A stretch of DNA of 64,000 bases from Desulfurispirillum indicum S5 (GTDB lineage: Bacteria; Chrysiogenota; Chrysiogenetes; Chrysiogenales; Chrysiogenaceae), in assembly GCF_000177635.2 (NCBI RefSeq), contig NC_014836.1, forward strand, positions 98,501-162,500, given 5' to 3'. This document shows, piece after piece, positions 48,506 through 57,408 of this stretch. The position numbers and the translations under genes are program-made. The notes under the pieces were generated by a model. It did no database searches. It had not been told where the DNA came from and saw only the letters and a program-made list of their open reading frames with translations. Positions within the stretch are counted from its first letter, which is position 1, and each line of letters starts with the position of its first letter.

Positions 48506-49368
48506 TAGAGCAGCTCCGATACCAGTGATGAGATTTCTTCCTGGAGAGCAGATGTTTTGTGCAGCACTTCCTGTATCTTCTCTTCAGTGGTTCCCGTAAT
48601 TTCCTGCACCAATACTGTATAGGATTCGGAATGCGGTGCCAAGGTTATAATGGGCTCTTCTGCGAACACGTGCCTGGAGAGGATATCGCCCATGGCCACA
48701 ATGGCTGACAATCCGCGATATGGATCCTGGCTGTCCATGTGGTCAACCCGGTGGTGGTTTTCAATGGCGGCGCAGATGGGCTTGGGAAGTTTCCAGCGCA
48801 TGGCGATATGGTGGCCGAGATTCCAGTGATCCACTCCATACAGCTCTTCTTCCGCTTCCTTCAGGGCGCTGCCGGCACGGACTTTCAGCTCCAGGGCGCC
48901 GTAGCTGCTGTCATCAAGCACCTGCATGGCGAGGCTGCCGATGTTATGCAGGATGCCGGTGACATAGGCAAGTTCACTGTGGGGCAGGCGGCTGTCCCGG
49001 GCAATGGTCTTGCTGAGTATGGCCACGCAGAGGCTGTGACGCCAGAACTGGCTCAGGTGCTGCTGGGCCATGTTGGAGCGCTCGCCAAGCTGTGCGGCAA
49101 AAGCGCCCAGAACCAGACCGCTCAGGGAGTCCATACCGATGCGCATGATCGCGTTCTGTACACTGCTGCACTCCTTGCCGCGGGCGTAGTAGGCGCTGTT
49201 GGCCATACCGAGAATGCGCCCGCTCAGGGTCGGGTCCATGGAAATTGAACGCGCGATTTTCTCGAAATTGACATTGTCGTCGTTCAGGGTTTCCACGACT
49301 TCTGCGATGACACCTGAGGGGCTGGGAAAGGATTCTGTGGAGTCAAGAAGCTGGACGATACGACTCAT
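48505..49368 (-). CDS. HDOD-domain signalling protein
   Basis: 287-aa HDOD protein, a catalytically reduced HD-type domain (about 15-215). It shows FPSPSGVIAEVVETLNDD, MDPTLSGRILGMANSAYY, YVTGILHNIGSLAM and the VDHWNLGHHIAMRWKLP segment. HDOD proteins often regulate motility and signalling. It overlaps its neighbours on both sides in a three-gene unit. Confidence 0.92.
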   Translation of the reverse strand: MSRIVQLLDSTESFPSPSGVIAEVVETLNDDNVNFEKIARSISMDPTLSGRILGMANSAYYARGKECSSVQNAIMRIGMDSLSGLVLGAFAAQLGERSNMAQQHLSQFWRHSLCVAILSKTIARDSRLPHSELAYVTGILHNIGSLAMQVLDDSSYGALELKVRAGSALKEAEEELYGVDHWNLGHHIAMRWKLPKPICAAIENHHRVDHMDSQDPYRGLSAIVAMGDILSRHVFAEEPIITLAPHSESYTVLVQEITGTTEEKIQEVLHKTSALQEEISSLVSELL

Positions 49369-50114
49369 GGAGTACTCTCCTGTAAAAGTTTCTCGATATT
49401 CTGCTTCAGCCGTGTTGCTTCGTTAAAGTGCACCGAGTCCGGGTGTACCTTGTTGAGCCAGAAGAGGATAAAGCGCACCTGGTGGGCCGCGATGTTTTGC
49501 TCACTTTCCGTCAGCAGCAGGGTGATATCCCTGCGGGCGATTTCCATGGCAAGCCGTGACTGCAGCATCTGGACCTCATGGTCGACGGGCCGAATTTTTT
49601 CAGAGTACGAGTACGCTAGGCGCAGCTCTCCGGCGCGGGCATAGGACTGTGCCTGTTGGATATAGTGCTGGCGGGCCAGGGCCCGTGCATGGTCGCGCTT
49701 GCGATATATCTGCTGTTCCAGAGCGTCAATGCGAGGCAGATCGCCAAGTTCCCTTTTGCGGACTTCGACGATTGCCAGCAGCGCCGACTCCAGAAGTCGC
49801 TCCACCCGGTCAAAGTCCTTTTCCGCTATGGCGGCGTCGGATTTCTCCAGGAAATCCTCTATGGTTTCCGCCACTTCCAGCGTCATCAGGGCAAAACGGG
49901 AGTTGCGCTGCATCAGCAGCGCCTTTTGATTGTAGCGGTAGGAGTCCACTGCCTGTACAAAAAGCTGGTGGGCCTGACGATAGTCCTCCTGGCGGTAGTG
50001 CTCCATTCCTTCACGGTACAGTCGGAAGGATTCATGGGTCATCAGATGAAACAGTGCGTACAGTAATACGCCAAAAAAGACTATGGGGAACAGGAGTTTT
50101 CGCACAGTACCCAT
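49365..50114 (-). CDS. Membrane-anchored helical repeat (TPR-like) protein, unknown function
   Basis: 249 aa. One N-terminal membrane span (about 7-25) is followed by an all-helical domain with TPR-like spacing (YREGMEHYRQEDYRQAHQLFVQAVD). I recognise no specific family. It overlaps the HDOD gene by four bases (ATGA), so it is probably part of the same signalling unit, with the helical part in the periplasm or cytoplasm depending on anchor orientation. Confidence 0.78.
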   Translation of the reverse strand: MGTVRKLLFPIVFFGVLLYALFHLMTHESFRLYREGMEHYRQEDYRQAHQLFVQAVDSYRYNQKALLMQRNSRFALMTLEVAETIEDFLEKSDAAIAEKDFDRVERLLESALLAIVEVRKRELGDLPRIDALEQQIYRKRDHARALARQHYIQQAQSYARAGELRLAYSYSEKIRPVDHEVQMLQSRLAMEIARRDITLLLTESEQNIAAHQVRFILFWLNKVHPDSVHFNEATRLKQNIEKLLQESTP

Positions 50115-50253
50115 GGGAAGCCTCTTTCATTCATCCTAATCCCTTAAGTTACCATATGAAGAATGAGAAATCACAGGGAATATTGAAAAGTCGCTGCGAG
50201 AATTCACTCCCCGTGCGCCTCGACAATTTTCTTGTATTTGCCGAATTCGTCTA

Positions 50254-50282
50254 TTGACATCCCGTGGCGATTTGCCTATATA
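50254..50282 (+). promoter_or_regulatory. Strong sigma-70 promoter of tRNA-Leu
   Basis: TTGACA (50254-50259), 17-base spacer, TATATA (50277-50282), about 12 bases from the expected start to the tRNA 5' end. Confidence 0.85.
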
Positions 50283-50300
50283 TGTCAGGCATTCAAATTC

Positions 50301-50386
50301 GGGGCTGTGGCGGAATTGGTAGACGCACTGTCTTCAGGTGGCAGCGGCCACAAGCCGTGGGAGTTCGAGTCTCCCCAGCCCCACCA
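50301..50386 (+). tRNA. tRNA-Leu (anticodon CAG)
   Basis: Class II tRNA with encoded CCA. Acceptor GGGGCTG pairs with CAGCCCC, the anticodon stem CTGTC/GGCAG encloses loop TTCAGGT (anticodon CAG), a long variable arm CGGCCACAAGCCG follows, and the T arm is GGGAG-TTCGAGT-CTCCC. Confidence 0.97.
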
Positions 50387-50438
50387 CTTTTTCTCTTTTT
50401 TCTCACCGCAATAATTGCTCTTCCCATAAGGATTATCG

Positions 50439-51215
50439 GTGTACCTTCGCTCCTCCCACTCGCCTGTGGAAATACTCTTTTCTTCTCTTGCCTCATCCGA
50501 TATCAGTCACGGGTTTACCACTGCCCGAAACGGATTCAGTTCTGGTGCCTATGGCCGGGGGAACCTGTCGTGGCGTGTTGGCGATGATCCATCAGCGGTT
50601 CAGCGCAACTGGGATGGCCTGCTGGGCTCTCTGGGTATTGCTGCGATCTCCCTTCCGCTGCAGGTGCATGGCATTCATAGTGCCTATGTTGGCGCGCCCC
50701 TTGAGGGTGAAGTCATTGAAGCTGACGCCCTCTGGACCGATCAGCCCGGTGTTGCCATTGGAGTGCTGACGGCCGACTGCATGCCCATTCTTCTGGAACT
50801 GCGTGACCAGAGCGACCAGCTGATTGCCGTGGCGGCAGTGCATGCTGGCTGGAAAGGCGCGCTCGGCAATATTCTGGCAGCTTGCTTCGGGGAGGTGAGC
50901 CGCCAATGGCCCCAGGTGTATGCCCCGGCCTGTAAAGCCTTCCTCGGGCCGTCGATCTGTGGGAATTGTTACGAAGTGGGTCAGGATCTGGCGGAAAAAT
51001 TCTCGGCCAGTGGTTACGGGGGGGCGGTGCAGTGGCAAAATGGTAACTCTTTGCTTGATTTATGGAAAGTTGCCGTATTACAATTGTCGTCGTTGGGCTT
51101 TTTATCAGGCAATATAGATATTGCCGCAGAGTGTACCAAATGCTGTGCGGGATACTTCTCCTACCGACGGTGCTCCGATACCGGAAGGGAGCTTGCGTTT
51201 ATATGGATGAAATAG
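50439..51215 (+). CDS. pgeF: Polyphenol oxidase/purine nucleosidase-like YfiH family protein
   Basis: 258-aa member of the DUF152/YfiH (CNF1-like) family. Zn ligands are visible in LQVHG, TADCMPILL and VHAGWKGALGNI. Relatives act as peptidoglycan editing factor or purine nucleoside phosphorylase. The GTG start at 50439 follows AAGGATT. It overlaps the next gene and heads a cell-envelope/division cluster. Confidence 0.93.
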   Translation: MYLRSSHSPVEILFSSLASSDISHGFTTARNGFSSGAYGRGNLSWRVGDDPSAVQRNWDGLLGSLGIAAISLPLQVHGIHSAYVGAPLEGEVIEADALWTDQPGVAIGVLTADCMPILLELRDQSDQLIAVAAVHAGWKGALGNILAACFGEVSRQWPQVYAPACKAFLGPSICGNCYEVGQDLAEKFSASGYGGAVQWQNGNSLLDLWKVAVLQLSSLGFLSGNIDIAAECTKCCAGYFSYRRCSDTGRELAFIWMK

Positions 51216-51871
51216 CCCTTCACTACACCCGTATCTGTGCCGAAATCCATGCCCTGAGCCAGCAGGCCGGGCAGGAATCTCCGGTGCTGGTGGCCGTATC
51301 CAAAACGTTTCCGGCCTCCGCAGTTTTGGAGGCCTATGGTGCAGGGTGTCGCGATTTTGGTGAAAATCGACTGCCGGAATTTCTGCAGAAAGTGCGGGAG
51401 CTTCCCCGGGACATTCGCTGGCACTTCGTGGGCCAGCTGCAAAGCCGCAAAGCGCGGGACGTGGTGGGCAAAGCGCACCTGATTCACTCCCTTGATCGCC
51501 TCTCCCTGGCAGAAGCTGTGGAAAAACAGGCTGCCAGCCTGAAGCTGGTGCAGGGCTGTCTGGTGCAGGTGAATATCGGCGACGAACCCCAGAAGGGTGG
51601 AGTGAAGCCCGCAGACCTCAGTGGATTTATCGGCCAGCTGCGCTCGTTTCCCCATGTTGAGGTACGTGGACTGATGTGTATTCCCCCTGCCTCCGAAGAC
51701 GCGACCCTGTACTTCCGTCAGATGAGGCAACTGCGACAGCGCATGCAGGAGGAGTTTCCCGGTCTGGGCGGCGAACTGTCCATGGGCATGAGTGACGACT
51801 ATAGCCTGGCTGTCCGTGAGGGCAGTACTCTGGTAAGAATAGGATCAGCCATCTTTGGCCAGCGCGGATAA
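51203..51871 (+). CDS. YggS-family pyridoxal phosphate homeostasis protein
   Basis: 222-aa PLP-binding protein (PLPBP/YggS) without known enzymatic activity, maintaining vitamin B6 balance. The PLP lysine lies in VAVSKTFP, with FGENRLPEF, WHFVGQLQSRK and SMGMSDDYSLAV, all family hallmarks. I start at ATG 51203; the AAGGGAG site lies 12 bases upstream. It overlaps pgeF and precedes proC, a conserved arrangement. Confidence 0.95.
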   Translation: MDEIALHYTRICAEIHALSQQAGQESPVLVAVSKTFPASAVLEAYGAGCRDFGENRLPEFLQKVRELPRDIRWHFVGQLQSRKARDVVGKAHLIHSLDRLSLAEAVEKQAASLKLVQGCLVQVNIGDEPQKGGVKPADLSGFIGQLRSFPHVEVRGLMCIPPASEDATLYFRQMRQLRQRMQEEFPGLGGELSMGMSDDYSLAVREGSTLVRIGSAIFGQRG

Positions 51872-51911
51872 CGACAGTTTCCCCGCTGCCAGGACGCTGT
51901 AAGGAGAGCAT

Positions 51912-52733
51912 GTGTATCAGTATCAATACGGGTTTATCGGCTCCGGAAATATGGCAGAAGCCTTTGTGCGTGGAATTCTGCAGAAATCTGCGACGCAGCC
52001 GCAGCAGGTACTCTGCTGCGACATCGATCCCAGGCGCCTGGAAGCCCTCGCTCAGGCTTTTCCCGGCATCGCTACCACGAATGACCTGGCCGATATGAAT
52101 GCCTGCCGCATACTCCTGCTCTGCGTGAAACCGGCGCAGATAGCAGCTGTCTGCGAAAAACTGCATGGCCTGCTGAGCTCAGAAGAACATATCCTGATCT
52201 CGGTGGCCGCCGGCATTCCCATGGCAGTGCTGCAGCGGCATTTGCCCGGCCGCAAGGTGGTGCGGGCCATGCCCAATACGCCTGCCCTGGTGGGAGCCGG
52301 TGCCACTGGCTACTGTGTTGACAGTACCCTGAGTGAGTCCAGGCGCCGGGAAGTCCAGGAACTTTTTGAGGCGGTGGGAGTTGCCTTTGAACTGGAAGAA
52401 AAGCAGCTTGATGTCGTCACCGCCCTTTCCGGCGGTGGACCGGCCTATATCTGCCTGGTGACTGAAGCTCTGGCCGACGCTGGCGTACGCCTGGGGCTCA
52501 GCCGCTCCGTGGCCCAGGCCCTGGCGGCCCAGACACTTCTTGGAACCGGCTCCATGATTCTGCAGACGGGCGAGCATCCTGCGGTGCTGCGCGAAAAAGT
52601 TTGCAGTCCGGGGGGAACCACTATAGAAGGTATCTGTGCCCTGGAAATGGCCGCGGTACGCGGGGCGTTTGCCGAAGCAGTGGCTGCGGCATACGACAAG
52701 GCAAAACTCTTGGGAGAGGTTTATAATGGGTAG
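51912..52733 (+). CDS. proC: Pyrroline-5-carboxylate reductase
   Basis: 273-aa last enzyme of proline synthesis, NAD(P)H dependent. Rossmann motif GFIGSGNMAEAFV, central VRAMPNTPALVGAG, and the C-terminal SPGGTTIEG segment are intact. GTG at 51912 follows AAGGAGAG; an overlapping ATG at 51910 is out of frame. Confidence 0.97.
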   Translation: MYQYQYGFIGSGNMAEAFVRGILQKSATQPQQVLCCDIDPRRLEALAQAFPGIATTNDLADMNACRILLLCVKPAQIAAVCEKLHGLLSSEEHILISVAAGIPMAVLQRHLPGRKVVRAMPNTPALVGAGATGYCVDSTLSESRRREVQELFEAVGVAFELEEKQLDVVTALSGGGPAYICLVTEALADAGVRLGLSRSVAQALAAQTLLGTGSMILQTGEHPAVLREKVCSPGGTTIEGICALEMAAVRGAFAEAVAAAYDKAKLLGEVYNG

Positions 52734-53010
52734 TGTTGGCGGAAGCTTTTTGATGACCTTGGTCAGTACCATCAGTTTTGTTATCAATATATATACCTGG
52801 ATTCTCATCGCGCGGGTGTTCATGTCGTGGATCAATCCCGACCCCTATAATCCCGTGGTGCAGTTTATCTATCGCATAACCGAGCCGGTGCTGGAGCCGT
52901 TCAGGCGCATAATCCCGCCCCTTGGCGGCGTCGATCTTTCACCCATTGTGGTGTTTATTCTCATACGTTTCCTGGAGAACCTCATTCTGGGCTCTTTCCG
53001 AATGTACTAA
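52726..53010 (+). CDS. YggT-family membrane protein
   Basis: 94-aa protein with two membrane segments and the family core ARVFMSWINPDPYNPVVQFIYRITEPVLEPFRRIIPP. YggT proteins lie beside yggS and proC in many genomes and are linked to envelope or division functions. Start 52726 overlaps proC by eight bases. Confidence 0.94.
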   Translation: MGSVGGSFLMTLVSTISFVINIYTWILIARVFMSWINPDPYNPVVQFIYRITEPVLEPFRRIIPPLGGVDLSPIVVFILIRFLENLILGSFRMY

Positions 53011-53025
53011 GTGGAGGATTGGCAT

Positions 53026-53763
53026 ATGGAACCAGCAATTCCTGAATTTGAAACCTCGTTCCGGGGGTACGACAAGGAGCAGGTGGAGGCTTACATCACC
53101 GATCTCCAGGAGAAGATCATTCAGTTGAACCAGCAGAACAAGGAAATTCAGGAACGTCTCGACGCCATTGTCGGCGACGAGAAAATGCTGAAATCCACCC
53201 TCTTCCAGGCCCAGCGCTTCTCGGATAACGCAAAAAAAGAAGCTGAAGAACACAAGAAAGCCATTCTCCAGGAAGCCAGCCAGCTCCAGAAAAAACTGCG
53301 CGATGAAATTGAGCAAAAGCGCCAGTTTATGGAACAGGGCCTCCACGAGATGATGAACCGCTACAGCAGCGCCCTCAAGGAGCTGAAGTTTGTCTTTAAC
53401 TCCGGCGTGGTCTTTACCGAGCAGATGGAGTCGAAGTTCAAGCGCCTGTGTACGGAGACAAAAACCGAGACCTCCCTGGAAGATGAAACCCGCTTTGCCT
53501 TGGTGGACAGCGATCTGTCGGCGGCAAAAGCCCAGGATGAAAACGTACTGCCCGACGACCTCTCGGCCGATCTCGACCGCGCCCTGGAAGCCATTGACGC
53601 CATTGAGGCCCTGGAAGAACTGGAGCAAACTGCCGTTTACGATCCGCCCGCCAGTGAAACCCCTTCCAATCCCATCTCCGCTTCCGATGAAGGCGAATAC
53701 AGCGAAGAAGAGCTGGATCGCTTCCTGCGCTCCCTGCGAGACGGAGAGAATGAAAAAAGGTGA
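53026..53763 (+). CDS. DivIVA-domain coiled-coil protein
   Basis: 245 aa. The N terminus FETSFRGYDKEQVEAYITDL is the DivIVA lipid-binding signature, followed by long coiled coils (about 25-130) and an acidic C-terminal tail. Such proteins mark poles or division sites. ATG at 53026 follows GTGGAGG; the GTG at 53011 would sit on the ribosome site. It overlaps the next gene by 14 bases. Confidence 0.9.
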   Translation: MEPAIPEFETSFRGYDKEQVEAYITDLQEKIIQLNQQNKEIQERLDAIVGDEKMLKSTLFQAQRFSDNAKKEAEEHKKAILQEASQLQKKLRDEIEQKRQFMEQGLHEMMNRYSSALKELKFVFNSGVVFTEQMESKFKRLCTETKTETSLEDETRFALVDSDLSAAKAQDENVLPDDLSADLDRALEAIDAIEALEELEQTAVYDPPASETPSNPISASDEGEYSEEELDRFLRSLRDGENEKR

Positions 53764-54028
53764 TGGCCCGTCACTGACCCTGCAACTGAAAGTGCAACCC
53801 CGCAGCTCGCGAACCGAACTGCTGCGGGAAGCTGATGGACAACTGAAGCTGCGCCTGAACGCCCCTCCCGTTGATGGTGCAGCTAATCAGCAGGTAATCG
53901 AATTTTTCTCCCGGCTTCTGAGTATCCCCAAATCCCGCATATCCATAGTCCAGGGCCAGCAGAGCCGCCGCAAGGTCATTGCTTTGCTTGGTGTTGAGCC
54001 CGCCATCCTCGAAAAGGTACTGCCATGA
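53750..54028 (+). CDS. DUF167/YggU-family protein
   Basis: 92-aa protein with the compact DUF167 fold: LQLKVQPRSSRTEL at the N terminus, LRLNAPPVDGAANQQVIEFF in the centre and SRRKVIALLG near the end. Function is unknown in the family. ATG at 53750 has GGAGAG upstream, and the stop overlaps mtnA by four bases. Confidence 0.92.
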   Translation: MKKGDGPSLTLQLKVQPRSSRTELLREADGQLKLRLNAPPVDGAANQQVIEFFSRLLSIPKSRISIVQGQQSRRKVIALLGVEPAILEKVLP

Positions 54029-55068
54029 CGGAAACCCTGCGTTTTGACTCTTCCTCCAGCGAACTGCACCTCCTCGATCAGCGTATCCTGCCCCATCAAA
54101 CCGCCTATATCCGCTGTCGCACCCATGGGGAAGTGGCTGACGCCATTACCACCATGGTCGTACGCGGAGCACCCGCCATCGGCGTGGCCGCAGCCTATGG
54201 TGTTTACCTGGGCGCCCTGGAGGCGCTCAAGAACCAGGAGAGCATCAGCCATACCATGGAGCAGGTCTTTGCCCTGCTGGCCGCTTCACGCCCAACGGCG
54301 GTCAACCTCTTCTGGGCCATAGAAAAGATGCGACGCGTCAGTGAACGCCATATGACCGCAGATCCGCAAATATGGCGACAGGCGCTTCTGGAGGAAGCGC
54401 TGCGCATACACGCCGATGACGTGGAATCGAACCGGCGCATGGGAGCGTACGGTGCGCCTTTGCTGCCCGCGGGTGGTGGAGTGCTGACCCACTGCAACGC
54501 CGGAGCGCTGGCCACCGCCGGCTATGGCACCGCCCTGGGTGTTATTCGCAGCGCGGTATCCGCAGGCCGTGGCATTCAGGTTTATGCCACCGAAACTCGA
54601 CCTTTTCTGCAGGGAGCCCGCTTGACCGCCTTTGAGCTCCTGCAGGACAATATCCCCGTCACCCTGTTGTGCGACAACATGGTGGGCTCCCTGATGGCCC
54701 AGGGAAAAATTCAGGCCGTGGTGGTGGGAGCGGATCGCATTGCCGCCAATGGCGACACTGCCAACAAGATCGGAACCTACACCATTGCCATTGTCGCCAA
54801 AGAGCACGGTATCCCCGTGTATATCGCCGCTCCCTGTTCCACCATTGATCTGCAGATCGCCTCCGGCGATCAGATTGTCATCGAGCAGCGCGACCCCGCT
54901 GAAGTCACCCATCTGCAGGGGCACCATATCGCCGCAGCGGGTGTGCAGGTGGAAAACCCCTCATTTGATGTAACCCCTGCTCGCTTTATCAGTGCCATTA
55001 TTACCGACAAGGGTGTGGCATATCCTCCCTACCGGGAAACACTAGCCCAGCTGGTTGGCTCCGACTGA
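54025..55068 (+). CDS. mtnA: Methylthioribose-1-phosphate isomerase
   Basis: 347-aa enzyme of the methionine salvage pathway, converting methylthioribose-1-phosphate to methylthioribulose-1-phosphate. The catalytic Cys region THCNAGALATAGYGTALG and the Asp region GADRIAANGDTANKIGTY are intact, with TTMVVRGAPAIGVAAAYG at the N terminus. No other mtn genes are in the window, so it may serve another aldose phosphate. Confidence 0.96.
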   Translation: MTETLRFDSSSSELHLLDQRILPHQTAYIRCRTHGEVADAITTMVVRGAPAIGVAAAYGVYLGALEALKNQESISHTMEQVFALLAASRPTAVNLFWAIEKMRRVSERHMTADPQIWRQALLEEALRIHADDVESNRRMGAYGAPLLPAGGGVLTHCNAGALATAGYGTALGVIRSAVSAGRGIQVYATETRPFLQGARLTAFELLQDNIPVTLLCDNMVGSLMAQGKIQAVVVGADRIAANGDTANKIGTYTIAIVAKEHGIPVYIAAPCSTIDLQIASGDQIVIEQRDPAEVTHLQGHHIAAAGVQVENPSFDVTPARFISAIITDKGVAYPPYRETLAQLVGSD

Positions 55069-55181
55069 AATCGGAGCCTCTCTTTATTTCTGGCCATGCT
55101 GCGCGGAATTGTTATCCGGACCAGACTTGGGTATCATATTCATGAAATTTCCCTGAACGCGCAATGAATGAGGAGGAAACC

Positions 55182-55565
55182 ATGCGATTTCTGCACACCA
55201 TGATTCGGGTCGGCAACCTGGAAAAGTCCCTGGACTTCTACACGAATATCCTCGGTATGCGGCTGCTGCGCAAAGAAGACTACCCCGAAGGCAAGTTCAC
55301 CCTGGCCTTTGTGGGATTTGGCAGCGAGGCGGAGAACACGGTTCTGGAACTGACCCATAACTGGGATACCTCATCCTATGAGATGGGCAGCGGATTTGGC
55401 CATATCGCCATCGGTGTGGAAGACGTGTATGCCGCCTGCGAGAAAATCCGCGCCAAAGGCGGCAAAATAATACGCGAAGCCGGCCCCATGAAGCACGGCA
55501 CCACCATCCTGGCCTTTGTGGAAGACCCCGATGGCTACAAAGTTGAACTGCTGGGCCTGAAGTAA
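55182..55565 (+). CDS. gloA: Lactoylglutathione lyase (glyoxalase I)
   Basis: 127-aa VOC-fold metalloenzyme that detoxifies methylglyoxal as its glutathione adduct. Metal ligands are placed as in GloA: His in FLHTMIRV, Glu in TVLELTHNW, His in FGHIAIGV and Glu in [11 protein letters not shown] at 55182 follows GAGGAGG. Confidence 0.96.
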   Translation: MRFLHTMIRVGNLEKSLDFYTNILGMRLLRKEDYPEGKFTLAFVGFGSEAENTVLELTHNWDTSSYEMGSGFGHIAIGVEDVYAACEKIRAKGGKIIREAGPMKHGTTILAFVEDPDGYKVELLGLK

Positions 55566-55571
55566 CCCGCC

Positions 55572-55970
55572 ATGGTCATGGACACCATCGTTCTCATCAA
55601 AGACATCATCTACTACATCATCAGTTTCATTGGCATCGCCGTGGTGCTGTGGGCCGTCCTGGAAGCCACTATCAAGTTTCTGCGGGTCGAGCTGGTATGG
55701 CGTCACGATCTCAAGCGCTTTTCCTATGAAACGCGCATTATTCGCGAGCGCCTTGGAATACATCTGATTTTCAGCCTCGATATCTTTGTGGGTGCCGATA
55801 TTATTAAGACCGTTGGCGCCCCCACCATGGAAAGTGTGATTATTCTGCTGGTCATCGTCAGTATCCGCATCGCCCTGAGCTATTTCCTTGCCAAGGAGAT
55901 TGAGCGCAATAAAGAGATGATGAAGGAGCTGGATGAGCGCTATCGCGATAATGAAAGTAATGCGAAGTAG
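55572..55970 (+). CDS. DUF1622-family membrane protein
   Basis: 132 aa with three membrane segments (about 15-35, 65-80 and 85-105) and a charged C-terminal tail. The stretch RIIRERLGIHLIFSLDIFVGADIIKT is typical of DUF1622. Function is unknown. It lies six bases after gloA and may be co-transcribed. Confidence 0.88.
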   Translation: MVMDTIVLIKDIIYYIISFIGIAVVLWAVLEATIKFLRVELVWRHDLKRFSYETRIIRERLGIHLIFSLDIFVGADIIKTVGAPTMESVIILLVIVSIRIALSYFLAKEIERNKEMMKELDERYRDNESNAK

Positions 55971-56044
55971 TTATTCTGGTGCGCCCCTGGATATTGGGAG
56001 TGCGCCTTTCTGTAAATGGAACTTCGCTCTGGAAAGGGAGTCTT

Positions 56045-57337
56045 TTGTTTCCCAAACAGGATATATACCGGCTGCTGATAAACCACGAGGAGGAGGCTCG
56101 CGCCTGTCGTGATCTTCCCGAGAGCGCCTGTCGTGAGGTGCCTCGCAACTTCTTTCTGCAGCTGATCAGTCAGGTGATGGCGTCCCTGGGTGATCTGTTG
56201 ATCAATCCCAAAACCGTGCTGGCCTGGTTGCTGGGCGCGGTGGGTGCTCCAGGGCTGGTGGCCTGGCTGGTGCCGGTGCGGGAGTCGGGCTCCATGGTTC
56301 CCCAGATTGTGATTGGTGCCTGGATGCGGCGCAGACCGGTGCGCAAGTTTTTCTGGGTGGCGGGGAGTCTGGGGCAGGCCCTCTGTGTGCTGGGTATGGC
56401 TGCCAGTGTGTGGCTGCTCAGTGGTCTGTGGGCCGGTCTGTCCATTCTGGCCTGTCTGGTGGCTTTTTCCCTGGCGAGGGGCTTCTGTTCGGTGGCCCAG
56501 AAGGATGTGCTGGGCAAGACCATTCCCAAAGGGCGGCGGGGCCGTCTGACGGGGATCGCCACCACGGTCAGCGGACTTTTGGTTGTTCTTTTCAGCCTGC
56601 TGCTCTTTCGTGATCAGGGGGAGCCGTCTCTGACGTTTTACCTGACCTTGCTGGTGGTGGCGGCGGTTCTGTGGATACTGGCTGGTTGGCTCTTTGCCTG
56701 TATTGATGAACAGCCGGGGGAGACGGGCGGGGGAGTGAACGCCCTGGGGGAGGCTTTCGGAAATCTGCGCCTGGTGCGCGACGACCTGCTTTTTCGACGT
56801 TTTGTCATCGCCCGTGGCCTGCTGCTCAGCTCGGCTCTGGTGGCACCCTACCTGGTGGTGCTGGCCCAGCAGCAGAGTCCGGGGGCCTGGCTGCTGGGGG
56901 TGTTCATGGTGGCCAGTAGTCTGGGGAGCGCGGTCAGTGCTCTGATCTGGGGCCTGATGGCCGATCAGTCGAGCCGTCGCGTGATGCTGTGGGGCGGGAT
57001 CATGGCCAGTGCTGTCAGCCTGCTGGTGGGTGCCGTGAGCCTGGGGGCGCAGGAGCCTTCGGCACTGGTGTGGTTCTATCCGGCGGCCTTTCTGGTGCTC
57101 AGTATCGCCCATGCTGGTATCCGGCTGGGGCGCAAGACCTACCTGGTGGATATGGCCGGTGGCAACAAGCGCACTGATTACACGGCGGTCAGCAACACTT
57201 TGATTGGTGTCCTGCTGCTGGTGATGGGTGGGTTGACGGCGCTGGTTTCCCTGCTTTCGGTCAGTGCGGTGGTGATTTTCCTTGGGGTGATGGGCGTGCT
57301 GGGGACCCTCATGACAGCGCAGCTTCGGGAGGTATAG
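56045..57337 (+). CDS. MFS-type transporter with N-terminal cytoplasmic extension
   Basis: About 430 aa with some ten to twelve membrane spans beginning near residue 55, in two halves around a soluble loop with EQPGETGGG. A charged Glu/Arg-rich N-terminal region precedes the first span. The start is not settled: TTG at 56045 has AAAGGGAG four bases away, whereas the GTG at 55979 opens the same frame without a ribosome site. Substrate unknown. Confidence 0.75.
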   Translation: MFPKQDIYRLLINHEEEARACRDLPESACREVPRNFFLQLISQVMASLGDLLINPKTVLAWLLGAVGAPGLVAWLVPVRESGSMVPQIVIGAWMRRRPVRKFFWVAGSLGQALCVLGMAASVWLLSGLWAGLSILACLVAFSLARGFCSVAQKDVLGKTIPKGRRGRLTGIATTVSGLLVVLFSLLLFRDQGEPSLTFYLTLLVVAAVLWILAGWLFACIDEQPGETGGGVNALGEAFGNLRLVRDDLLFRRFVIARGLLLSSALVAPYLVVLAQQQSPGAWLLGVFMVASSLGSAVSALIWGLMADQSSRRVMLWGGIMASAVSLLVGAVSLGAQEPSALVWFYPAAFLVLSIAHAGIRLGRKTYLVDMAGGNKRTDYTAVSNTLIGVLLLVMGGLTALVSLLSVSAVVIFLGVMGVLGTLMTAQLREV

Positions 57338-57408
57338 ACTCTCTGCGAGCACTGTTTTCCATTGACGACTGATTGAGATAGACACCGTGCAGCTGCGGTT
57401 CATTTCCT

